In this document: piece by piece, positions 24,489-34,915 of the stretch
Position numbering within the stretch: the stretch's first letter is position 1
Layout of the letters: each line of letters starts with the position of its first letter
Source: Delphinapterus leucas
Taxonomy: Eukaryota; Chordata; Mammalia; Artiodactyla; Monodontidae
Assembly (NCBI RefSeq): GCF_002288925.2
Contig: NW_022098021.1
Span: 32,745,203 to 32,809,202 of the forward strand
Length of the DNA: 64,000 bases
Direction of reading: 5' to 3'
Made by a program: the position numbers and the translations under genes
The notes under the pieces: model-generated
What the model saw: the letters and a program-made list of their open reading frames with translations, nothing else
Databases searched by the model: none
What the model was told of the DNA's origin: nothing

Positions 24489-24813
24489 GGGGCTTCCCTG
24501 GTGGCACAGTGGTTAAGAATCCGCCTGCCAATACAGGGGACACGGGTTCGATCCCTGGTCCTGGAAGATCCCACATGCCATGGTGCAACTAAGCCCTCAT
24601 GCCACAACTACTGAGCCTGTGCTCTAAAGCCTGCGGGCCACAACTACTGAGGTCCACACATCTAGACCCCATGCTCCGCAACAGGAGAAACCACCACAAT
24701 GAGAAGCCCATGGGCACCACAACAAAGAGAAGCCCCTGCTCGCTGAAACTAGAGAAAGCCCACACAGCAACGAAGACCCAATGCAGCCAAAAATTAATTA
24801 AATAAATTTTTTT
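24489..24813 (+). mobile_element. CHR SINE, long (about 320 bp) variant
   Basis: The head GGCTTCCCTGGTGGCACAGTGGTTAAGAATCC-type sequence with a canonical box B GGTTCGATCCC is followed by a longer body with repeated CCACAACTACTGAG-like blocks and an AATTAAATAAA tail. This is the longer, older CHR subtype than the 210-bp copies, and the same type as 61116-61475. The duplication is not clear. Confidence 0.85.
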
Positions 24814-26180
24814 CAAAAATCCCCTGGGTAGTTTATAAATAGGCTACCTTCCCAGTCCCTGTCATTAACTTGTACTGTCATCACTGCTAACACAAGAGGA
24901 GGGTAAATCCACTCATCATAGCTTTGAGCAACAAAACACAGTGCTCCATAAAGAACTGTACACATTCACGTATAGGAAGGAGATAAGGTAATTAAGTATC
25001 TAATTTTTCAACAGAAAACCAATGAGAAAATACAGTGGTCCTGAAAAGGCATTATTTAATCACTGCTTTGATTGATATATTTCAGAATGATGAATAATGC
25101 TCACGATCTGTAGAAACTTATACATTCCCTACAAATTATTACTAAATAGCAAAATAAAATGTGACTTTTAATAAAACATATTTCTTGATAAACAGGCTAA
25201 GGAAATTCAAGTAGATAATATTAATTTACAGGAATATAATTTTAATGCCATTTCCATTCACTGATATGTGTCATAAGCATAGGCCACTTACTAAGCATAA
25301 ACTGGGTTTATCATTGAAGTACTACCACACCCAAATGTATTAATGGAAAGGCAATAAATTCACACTTGAATTTTAAGTAAGAATGCATAAAACAAAATTA
25401 TAAAGTTTTAAGTATAAGAAAAGCAAATATCCTATATGTTATAAACATGTTACACTTGAATTCCTGATAAAAAAACTAAATTCTGGAATATATAATTGGT
25501 TTTCCCTTTTTTACAGCTACCACCTCACAGGTCATGACTTATAACTAAATACAGTGGCGTTGCTGGTAAATGTTTTACAACCATCTCTCAGAGAAAGAAA
25601 AACAACTTATTGGTAGTATTTGCCAATGTATGGGATGTAAGTACTCCCAAATGGCCGATTACAAGCAACAAATGCAATGCCACCAAATGTGACAGAGAAA
25701 CTGGCTCTAGACCACCAGTGAAAAATACACTGTGCTAGGCTAATTTGTGTTTGGCACATACTGTACTTATAAATCATGGATTTATTCATCAGTAACTTAC
25801 TGTACATGGAGGCATGATAAAAATTACACAATTCCTGCCTTCAGTGAAATTAGAGTTCTTGTGAAAATCGGAATGGCACAATGGCATGTGAATTTCAAAT
25901 TACTTAAAAATCTAAAACAAACATATTTCTTTCATCTTCACATTTGCAAGAGCTAATATTCATTTTAGGTTGCTCAACCACCAATCTCACTTCATCTTGT
26001 CTCAATATTAAGTAACAAGTTAACCTAAATATAGCAAAGTGACAATGATTTAAAGATTTCTTCCTAAGAGTTTTATGCTTATTACATGTATGTAATCAGT
26101 ACTCTAAATTATATTTTTTTAATTATTTTCTTTCTAAAAGTCTGATTCTCTTTTAATTTGCATCTTCCAATACATTTACT
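24814..26180. other. Intron, unique sequence
   Basis: AT-rich sequence between the long CHR and the TG/GA microsatellite. Nothing recognised. Confidence 0.5.
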
Positions 26181-26240
26181 CAACCAATATTATTAAGCAT
26201 TTTATATATGGCATGGGGGAGGGGGAGCACGAGCATGCCT

Positions 26241-26278
<38 letters not shown>

Positions 26279-26313
26279 AGTGAGAGAGAGGGAGAGAGAA
26301 AGAGAGAGAGAGA
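26241..26313. repeat. Composite (TG)n(GA)n microsatellite
   Basis: An uninterrupted TG run (about 17 units) passes into a GA-rich run with GAGAGAGGGAGAG units, and ends at the CHR target site. It is capable of Z-DNA in the TG half and triplex in the GA half (known sequence property). Confidence 0.95.
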
Positions 26314-26332
26314 TTCATTAGGCATATACATT

Positions 26333-26502
26333 TCTTTTTTGCGGTACGCGGGCCTCTCACTGTTGTGGCCTCTCCCATTGCAGAGCACAGGCTCCGGACG
26401 CGCAGGCTCCGCGGCATGTGGGATCTTCCCAGACCGGGGCACGAACCCGTGTCCCCTGCATCGGCAGGCAGGCTCTCACCCACTGCGCCACCAGGGAAGC
26501 CC
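26333..26502 (-). mobile_element. CHR SINE with internal deletion
   Basis: A minus-strand CHR SINE flanked by the 12-bp duplication GGCATATACATT at 26321-26332 and 26503-26514. Relative to sister copies it lacks about 32 bp in the body near 26409, between short CTC/CTCC matches, consistent with a microhomology deletion. Its tail adjoins a TG/GA microsatellite. Confidence 0.92.
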
Positions 26503-26734
26503 GGCATATACATTCCTTTATTCAACGTGTATTAAATGTCAGATATACATATATACACTGATAGCAGACCCCTTGCTAGGATAAGAAGATACAAAAGTGA
26601 TTAAGATATATCACTGCCTCAAGTTTATTTGCTTCACAGTAAATCTATTAGTCATCTTCAATTTATGCCCAAAGATCAGGGTCTTCAATGTTTCTCAACT
26701 TCTTTAATTTGAGTAGTGGGATTTAAAACATAGC

Positions 26735-27003
26735 ATTCTCAGAAGGAACTGGGGGGTGGGGGTGGGTAGGTGAAGGGGATTAAGAGTACAAACCCCCAGT
26801 GTTATTATTATATAATAAGTCATGGGGATGCGATACACAGCATAAAGAATATGGACAATAATTTGTAATAACTTTGCATGGGTACAGATGGTTATTAGAC
26901 TTATGGTGATCATTTCATAATGTATGCAAATGTAAGTCATTATGTAGTATACCTGAAATACAATATTGTACGTCAACTATATTTCAATGTAAAACATGTT
27001 ATT
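26735..27003 (+). mobile_element. Old L1 3' end
   Basis: TAATAAGTCATGGGGATGCG, TTATGGTGATCATTTCATAA, ATTATGTAGTATACCTGAAA and GTCAACTATATTTCAATGTA match the final part of older L1 3' UTRs, in order. The G-rich start (26751-26777) is part of the same 3' UTR. Confidence 0.72.
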
Positions 27004-27278
27004 GATAAATGTGACATTCTGTAATCCTTTAGTATAATTTCTGAGTATAACCAAACCTGTATTGCCGTCTTGATAAGGTTTTCATAATTTTTAAAACTCT
27101 TAATTTCTTTATTCATGTGTGTTTGTATACACATATATATAAAACTTCTCATAAATCCATAAAAGTGAAATTTTTTACCTAGTTGCTCTTTCCCCACCTT
27201 CCCATTGTAAGGTAACCCATGTAAAAAGCCTGGTATATATAACCTTCCATATTTTAACCCAGGCTCACATAATTTCAT

Positions 27279-27284
27279 ACATAT

Positions 27285-27320
<36 letters not shown>
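27279..27320. repeat. (CATA)n(CA)n microsatellite
   Basis: ATACATATATACATACATAC followed by about 14 CA units; it lies 14 bp before the CHR duplication at 27335. Confidence 0.95.
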
Positions 27321-27321
<1 letters not shown>

Positions 27322-27348
27322 GAACTATACAGGTAGAAAGTTTATTTT

Positions 27349-27555
27349 ATTTTTTTTTTTTTTGCGGTACGTGGGCCTCTCACTGTTGTGGCCTCTCCCG
27401 TTGCGGAGCAGAGGCTCTGGACGCGCAGGCTCGGTGGCCATGGCTCACAGGCCTAGCCGCTCCGCGGCATGTGGGATCTTCCCGGACCGGGGCACGAACC
27501 CGTGTCCCCTGCATCAGCAGGCGGACTCTCAACCACTGTGCCACCAGGGAAGCCC
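27349..27555 (-). mobile_element. CHR SINE, full length
   Basis: A minus-strand CHR SINE with a T-run (the A tail) at its left end. It is flanked by AGAAAGTTTATTTT at 27335-27348 and 27556-27569. It lies in an old L1 remnant between an AC microsatellite and the truncated L1 at 27598. Confidence 0.94.
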
Positions 27556-27597
27556 AGAAAGTTTATTTTTTAATGTTATCATCTTACATAATTTTCT

Positions 27598-28768
27598 TTT
27601 CAGTTATTGTCTTGTTCATCTCTGTTTGTTTGTGCTTTAGTTCTTCTAGGTCCTTGTTAAACTTTTCTTGTTATCTTCTCAATCCATGCCTCCATTCTTT
27701 TCCCCAAATCTTGAATCATCTTTACTATCATTACTCGGAATTCTTTTTCAGACTGATTATCTCCTTTTCATTTACTTGTTCTTGTAGGTTTTTATCTTAC
27801 TCCTTTGTCTGCAACATATTTCTTTATCATCTCATTTTGTCAAACTTTACTGTGTTCGCGGTCTCCTTTCCACAGGCTGCAGGATTGCAGCTCCTCTTGC
27901 TTCTGGTGTCTGCCCCCTGGTGGGTGAGGTTGGTCCAGAGGCTTGTGCTGTTATCCCCTTGATAGGGGGGTTTTGTTGTGGTGACCAGAGCCTGCCCTAG
28001 AGATTGAGTGGGGCCTCCCCTTTGTTCTGTGGTTGTCACTGTCAGGGGCAGGGGCTGCTCCCTAGTTGCTGCAGTTGAGGCCCCCGGATCTGTTTCTCAG
28101 CTGTGATTCTGATCTACGGTGTGAGGTAAGTGGGAATGGAGCACTCCCACTAGGAGAGAAGCCACCGAGTTTTCTCCCTTTGGAGCTGTTCACCTGTGAA
28201 TGCGCTCTGTTGTGTCGCCTTTCACCTGTTGCGCAGGCTCACAAAGTACACTGTTGTTGGCACTGCTCTCAGTCCTGCCTTAACTGGGGTTAGGCCGGCA
28301 ATTGGCCCTGGTGACCCTCAGGAGTTGTTTTCACTCGGCCACCAGCACAGGTCCACTGAGGTCAGGTCCCAGTGCTGCACCAGTCATGCACCTGGACCCG
28401 CTGTGGGAGCTATGGAGGCCGCTTGAACTCTGGCCTGGCCCAACCCCCACGAGTACGCACCCACAGAGCCCACAGCTGCTAAAGCCAGACCCGTCCCAGC
28501 TGCAGGAGCACTTGTCCTTTCGGATGTTTCACAGCCGCTGAATTTAGGAAGCCATCAGCAGGGGTGTAACTCTGCAGTTCATGCAGCCACAAGGAGAGAT
28601 TTCAGCTCTTTTTCCTTAGTCACATAGCCCCTGGGGCTCAGCTGTGGTTTCAGCCCCTCTTCTGGGCAAATTTCCTAGCGGGGGCACCTATCTGCACCCG
28701 CCCGGGCCAGCAGGGCAGGTCCCAGCACCCACTGAAAGATTTCCTAGTAGGGAGAGCTATCCATGCCT
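27598..28768 (-). mobile_element. 3'-truncated L1 (5' UTR plus partial ORF1) without poly(A)
   Basis: This 1,171-bp insert is bounded by perfect 18-bp duplications (CATCTTACATAATTTTCT) at 27580-27597 and 28769-28786. Read on the minus strand it starts in a G+C-rich L1-type 5' UTR (28768 leftward) and ends in the ORF1 coiled-coil region, where the antisense of DLEELK-type codons is visible near 27650. It stops at ATAACTGAAA with no poly(A) and no ORF2 or 3' UTR. The 5' UTR differs from that of the L1 at 13761, so it belongs to another L1 subfamily. It is sense to the DIAPH3-like gene. Confidence 0.82.
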
Positions 28769-28786
28769 CATCTTACATAATTTTCT

Positions 28787-29445
28787 GCATCTTGCTTTTC
28801 TGTGATTTAAACCTCATGGAAGTTTCTCAAATTATCTAGTATAACTTTAATTCATTGTTTTTAATACTGGCATAATACTCCCCGGTATGGCTACCCATAA
28901 TTTATTTAGCCATTGCCTTTTGTTTCCAGGTTTTTAACTTAGTAAATAATAATGAAAGAAGCATCCTTGTGCATATGTCCTCATCTGTTAGTGCTTTTGC
29001 TCCTTCTTCACAGATTCCCAGGAGTGGAATCCCTGGGTCAAAGAGCATGTATATTTTCCTTTTTTCATAAACATTTAAGATAGCTTTCCAAAAATGCTGT
29101 ATTCATTTTACAGCTCCACCAGCAACATATGAAGGTACTTTTTCCCCACATTCCCACTTAAACAGTAAATATCTGATGGATATAGTTACTTTAATTTGAA
29201 TATCCATAACTACAAATCTTTACATATGTATTTATCTTCTTGGATTTGTTCTTCTTAAATTGTCCTTAGCCCATTTTTCTATTGGATTTTTTTCTAGTCA
29301 ACTCATGAAAGCTCACCGTAGGGTAAAAGATATTAGCCCTTTGTCAAAATCATTAGTAATATTTTTTACTACATCTATTGTCTTTTACCTATGCTTAGTT
29401 TGCTATACAAATTCTTCTTTGAACACTTGATTATGCCTATGTTTT
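28787..29445 (-). mobile_element. Ancient L1-class remnant
   Basis: This segment resembles old L1M sequence in reverse: CATAATTTATTTAGCCATTGCC, then GAGTGGAATCCCTGGGTCAAAG and ACAGCTCCACCAGCAACATATG are in the expected order. The same remnant appears to continue left of the truncated L1 and CHR insertions (from about 27130). No reading frame survives. Confidence 0.6.
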
Positions 29446-29484
29446 CTTTTACAGTTTCAAGGTTTCCATTTCTGGGAGAAAGCT

Positions 29485-29690
29485 GTTCTGTAGTCAGAAG
29501 ACAACACCAAGGTTCAGAGGCCAAGGGGAAAGGGAAGAGAAGGTCCTGGCATTAGATCTTCATTTTAGCCATCCCTTCTCTTCCAAGTAGGAGTCAATAA
29601 ATCAATAAATTGCCTTTTTTGCTCAAGTTAGTTCAAGGTAGGCTTCTATCACTGACAACTAAAAGAGATTTGATTAATACTGCAATGTTC
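29485..29690 (+). mobile_element. Degraded LTR-like remnant, same type as 39140-39400
   Basis: GGAGTCAATAAATCAATAAA, TTGCCTTTTTTGCTCAAGTT and AGTTCAAGGTAGGCTTCTAT followed by CACTGACAACTAAAAGAG correspond to the polyadenylation and 3' part of the same old LTR-like family. Assignment is tentative. Confidence 0.45.
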
Positions 29691-31489
29691 TTACCCAAAT
29701 GAATTGCTAAGTTTGATACAATGTGGATTTTATGACAGTACCAGAAAATCAGTACTATATCAATTATTTCCTATTCTCATTACCCATGTCAATGTTCCTA
29801 AGTCTCCACCTATTTATAAAGAGAAAATACCACTACATGGTTTAAGAAAAATGAATCTAATTATTTCTTAATGCACAACAGCTAAAGCTTTTGAAACTTA
29901 TGTATAATTGACAGTATTATTTAAATTACCCTTAAGAACTACAGTAAAAGTACACTCAGAGTTTCCATTTGAAAAATGTGTCTTTTTCTTAGCACACAAT
30001 TTCACACAATTTTTATCCTTTGAATTTTCTATTTTTTTATACCATAAGTGAAGTAAGCTTCATTTCCAGATACTGGGCTAGAAAGTTATGGATATGATGC
30101 CTAATCCTTAATTTTAGAAAGTACAATTTTACATGGTTGTTCTCATTTTAAAACTTAAGATTCCTGAAGGCCTTGTTCCTATATATATAATTCTACCATT
30201 CTTCCTCTTAACAATTAGAGGAAGATGAGAAAAGAAAGTTGGGCTACATAATAACCATTTAATAACAACCACATAAGGCAAAATTTATGTCAACATTTTG
30301 CTGCCCCAAATACCCAGTGCTGAGATCCTCTCATGCTGGGAGGAAAGGAGTGAGAATTCAGACACGCAGGCTCAGCACACAGGAGCTCTGAATCTGGGCA
30401 AAAACAGAGCCATGAACCCCTATCAAGATCTCTAGGAAGTTTTAATAAAGCCCACACTTTATTTACACAACTTGATGGGCTATTGCAAGGCCTTCCCTGA
30501 GCTTTACAAGCCACATTTCAAGGCAGCAGCAGACTCACGGAAGCACTGAGCGCTGTTTGTAGCACCCACGCAAGGGGATATTGAGGAAGCCTCCAGACAC
30601 CTCCTCTCAACAATGGCCAAACATAAATCCAGAGGCAACATTTGTCTTTAGTCCCCAGACCTCATTCCCAACACCAACACCACACTCAGACTTATCCATA
30701 CCCAGTGGTATCACAAAGATGGGATGACAGCCAGTCACTCAGTACTGACCTCATCCGTTATGCTGTTTCTGCACAACTTCTCTTTGACTCCCAGACTCCT
30801 GGAAGCACTTGCTTAACATGAACCCCTCAGAACCACATGTTGCTCCCTTCTTTGGATGATTTCCTAGGCATGTATTCTAGCTTCTTACTTGACCTTCTGG
30901 TATTTACTTGCTCCTCAGCCTGGCCTTAACCTCGGAGTCACTTGAACTGGTGCTATTTGCCAGATCAGAATTGTTCTGGCCCATTTGTAGTCAAAGGGAA
31001 GATGATATCAAGGTTCTAATTTATCATCTTCATTTACTGTGCCTTCTACTTGTCCCCTATCAGGACAGGCTGTATTAGTCTATACTGTATCCCCTGGAAC
31101 TCTAGGCTTCTGTAGACGTGGTCAGAGTTGACCACAGGAGGGTTAACCATGGCCTCTAAGGCTCACTACTCTTTTTCAACAGAACAGATCCACTTTTATT
31201 TTTGAGATATGATGAGGGAGTAGTGAGGGAGCTATATAAGACTATATAGTTACAAAAAGGTTCTTACACTAAAGAGAATTAGTATTTGTTTATATTTTCT
31301 AACCTCACATGGGCCCTCAAGAAGCTTTCAGATATTTTTATTCATATTCCATTCCTTCAATACCTGTTTAAATCCCATCGGCTCTTTTCAAAGCTCTATC
31401 CCTATCTCTGCCCTATTCTTAGCGTTATGACTTTGCCCCTTAATTCACTAAGAACAGTGAAACTAGGCAGTTGACTCCACTTTCCTCTT
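29691..31489. other. Intron, mostly unclassified
   Basis: The part 30290-31190 is somewhat richer in G+C (with a TTTAATAAAGCCC signal near 30439) and could be an old LTR-derived block, but no family was identified. No gene seen. Confidence 0.4.
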
Positions 31490-32110
31490 CCATCAAGGAA
31501 ACCAGTTTTCTTCTATCTTTACCAGACTCCCTGCCCAGAAAAACATGTGTGCTTCTTTATTCTTATGACTTTTAACATTAAACTATCAGTCTAATCCCAG
31601 TCCTTATTCCCCTCTTTCTCTGTAGTGATTCCTTTTCTACAAACCTTTCAACCAGACCCACCCTCTCACCCAAACTTCCCTCTATTCTGCTTCCCCTCAG
31701 GCTACTAATTCATTTCTTTTTTTCTATCACCACTAAAACACTGACAAGTATGGTGTATATTCACTATCCCCCCTTCCTCAATATGCATTCACTTCTTAAG
31801 CCTTCATAGATTTGGTTACCTCTGCCCTCATCAGCCCTCTCCCAGAGTTTCTCTTACAAATGACCATCAGGGAACTCCTAATCCATGTCTCTTTTCGGTC
31901 CCCCTCTGCTAGTCTCCCCGAAGCAAAACTTTTTTTGCATTTTTCCACCTGAGCCCTCCTCTCCCTAGACTATCCCTTCTAATTCTTCTCTAGCTGTCTA
32001 TATCATATCTCTAGATGAAGATACAGCTGTAGCACCTTTCCAGAATCTCCTCCTCTATCCACTTAACAGAAGCTTTCACAATGGTTCCATCATTTCTCTC
32101 TTCTTGCTAA
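31490..32110 (+). mobile_element. Pyrimidine-rich, probably L2 ORF2-derived segment
   Basis: The plus strand is rich in C and T with CTCC-type blocks, the composition seen where L2 ORF2 lies upstream of its reverse transcriptase. The match is by overall style and a few blocks, so this is a weak call. Nothing else was recognised here. Confidence 0.3.
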
Positions 32111-33204
32111 GTTAACTTCATTGAGAAGTTTTCAACCATGTCTTTATACCAAGAAACATGAAAACTAATCTCCGGCATGACCAATTTCTGACATGCCATG
32201 ACCAAATTCATGAATTTTAGGAAAAAATATGTACTTCTTGAACTTCTATATACACAAACACTAAAATTTTCTTGAAATGGGACATTGGATAATGCCAAAA
32301 AACACTTAGAGGACAAATGTATTTTTTACAAAGAGTATCTTATACTACTTACTATAAATTACAGTTACTAAGGGTCTCTAACCAGTCTCAGAACAAAAGG
32401 AGTTGGAACATAATTAAGAAAACATTAAAAGAAAAAAAAAGAAAAACATCAGAAATAATGCTGACACTTTAAAAAACAAAGAATATACCTTTCATTAGTA
32501 CTAATACATGCTTTACCTAACATATATACCAGACACCATGTGTATAGTAATAACACTCTGTATTTCATTCTTTCCACAACTACATCTTGAGGTTGGTATT
32601 CTCAACCACATTTTCCATTCTGAATAAAAGTAACCAAAAATGTTTAACAACAGTTATCTCTGGTGAAGAAATTGTGGATGGTTTTCATTTTTTTCTTTTT
32701 GGTTTATATGTATTTTCTGCAATGATTATATATTACTTTTGAAACGTATTAAGATGAAGACATCAAGTTTTTGAAAGCAGGAAATCTAACTGAGAAACAT
32801 TTCCTGGTAAAGGAAGGAATCAAAGAATTTTCAGAAATGAAAGGTAACTAAGATGTTATCAGATCTAGCCCCCTAATTTTTCATATTGAAAAAAAATCAC
32901 TTTTAGTAATACTTAATAAATTCTAAGGCAGACAGAAAAATCACATGAAATACTTCAAGTATAAATAATTCTTTTCATATATTTTAATGTAGTAATACAC
33001 CTCTTATGAGTCAAGTCTCCAAGGTTTCCTATATTTTTCATTTATTATGGTATTTTCATCATCCAGCATTGTCACGCATAGGTAAGTGCTTAATAAACAC
33101 TATTTGGCAATGATCACAAACTGAACATTTAAATTATTCATAGATTTATCCAGATGTTTCCAAAACGTAAGTTCTGTAAATAAAAGTGATTATTAAATGA
33201 GTGC
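32111..33204. other. Intron, unique sequence
   Basis: AT-rich sequence with no supported feature. Confidence 0.5.
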
Positions 33205-33425
33205 CAATTTACTACAAGAATGTAAAATGAATCTGTGTGCTATTCCAAGTTACATTTAAAAGCTCTGCAAACAGCATACTATTAGCTCTGCTGATTTTTT
33301 TTTATTTTCCTAATTGAAATGTGGTCCGTGTTATCAGGCCATCTGCGCCATGGCAAAATGACTTGGTAAACAAGATAAAAATGGTATTTTCTGTTAGCAA
33401 CAACATCAGATTTTGTTTCTGCTAA
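33205..33425. promoter_or_regulatory. Candidate conserved noncoding block
   Basis: A compositionally balanced, non-repeat segment with TAATTGAAATGTGG, an E-box within GGCCATCTGCGCCATGG and several homeobox-like ATTA/TAAT cores. It lacks coding frames and repeat resemblance. The regulatory role is a guess from its texture only. Confidence 0.2.
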
Positions 33426-33644
33426 GAAAATATTATTCTAAAAAGACAGTTTCTGGTACCAGTACCGAAAACTTGGATAAAGGAAGTCGCAGTAGGAGCA
33501 GGCTGTAGGAGACTGCGGAGAGTCCAGGGTCTCCCCACTAACCCCCCCAAGACAGAGTATGAGTCCTTCTCACCATGGCTGCAGGCAACAATCCAGCACT
33601 TTAACATGCACTTAGGGCCCATGTATTCCACCGTACTCGTTTCA

Positions 33645-33745
33645 CCTGCCGATACATTTTGTCTCTACTAAACTGTGAGCTCCTTGATGTACTTGAGACC
33701 TTGTCTTAACTGACATTAGCTTCCCCAAGTTTCTCGCATGTAGTA
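33645..33745 (+). mobile_element. L2 3' end
   Basis: TGTCTCTACTAAACTGTGAG, CTCCTTGATGTACTTGAGAC and TTCTCGCATGTAGTAGAAGA match the L2 3' end with GTAAGCTCCTTGAGGGCAGG and CATAGTAGG. Confidence 0.6.
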
Positions 33746-34264
33746 GAAGAAAGACCAGATCACTACAGCTTAAAATCAAGGAGCAAGCACCTGGCAACAT
33801 GCAAAAGTCTGATATAATCTGGTAGATGGTTGTCCTGCTCTTCCCCCCACATCATCCTCTTTGCTTTTTGTCCAAAAAAAACCCCTGTTCATCTTGAGAA
33901 ATACACAAAAACATCAAAAAACAGGTCACCCATAATCCTACTACTCCTTTTTGTTTGAGTATGAGAGAAAATGGGAATTCTTGCCTCAGTTTCTCCAATT
34001 CTAGGCCAAAGTGACAGACAACTGTGAGTGTTTTAACAAGTTTGGTTAGAATACATAAAGAGTTTTCCTTTAAATGAATAAATACACACAGGTACCAACT
34101 CATTCACATATACATGTACATCCTCACACAACAACTTTCTTTAAACAAAAAGTGGTTCATACTATACATGTGCTTCTATATCACTTTCTATATCAGCTAA
34201 CTTTCCAAATCATAAACTCACTCATTGTAATAGCTGTATTATCGATCACTACATGAATGTGCTA

Positions 34265-34915
34265 TAAGTTACTTAATCACTTCTCCATTGATGGTTATTT
34301 TGGTTATTTTAAGTTTCTTTGACATTTTACCCAGTGCTACAAGGGACAACCTCATACATAGATCTTTAAATATTAAAGCTATTGATAAAAACAGATTTAA
34401 AATCTGGGACTGTTAGATCAGTAGGGTATGCAAGTTTTTTATTTTGAAAGATACTGCCAAATTATACTCCCAAAATGTTGAATTGCTTTATATTTCTACA
34501 CCCTCACCAAACACTTACTGTCAGCACTCTTTTTTAGCTTTTCTATTTTGACAGATGAAAAATGCTCTCCATACCTATTTTAATTTACATTGAGATTGAA
34601 CATCTTTTCAAGTGGCTGCTTGCCATTTGTATTTTCCTTGAGCAAATTGCTTACTCATACTAAGTAAAAAATTTCCTATTGGGTCATTCATCTTTTTCCT
34701 AATGATTTGTAGGTGTTCTTTACACGTTAGTGATACGTTAGCAACTATTTTCTTCCAGTTTTTTATGTCTTCTAACTTTGTTTACTCCCTCCCTCTCCCT
34801 GTCACTGCCCATATAGAAGTTTTGGGTTATTATATTAACAAATGTACCCATCTTTTCCTTTACAATTTCTGGATTTAAACTTGCTTAAAAACACTGTCTC
34901 ACTCCAAGATTATTT
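34265..34915 (-). mobile_element. Ancient L1-class remnant, same type as 28787-29445
   Basis: A second copy of the same old family: CTCCATTGATGGTTATTTTGG, TACTGCCAAATTATACTCCC, GAACATCTTTTCAAGTGGCTGC and TTGTAGGTGTTCTTTACACG follow one another in the same order as in the family from memory. It is strongly decayed. Confidence 0.6.

Noticed and set aside
24489..24570. tRNA gene (box A and box B-like sequence)
   Set aside because: The match is the tRNA-derived head of a CHR SINE; there is no complete cloverleaf and the body and tail are SINE.
27471..27962. 163-codon plus-strand frame
   Set aside because: It crosses a CHR SINE and runs antisense into the truncated L1 ORF1 region, so it is a chance fusion.
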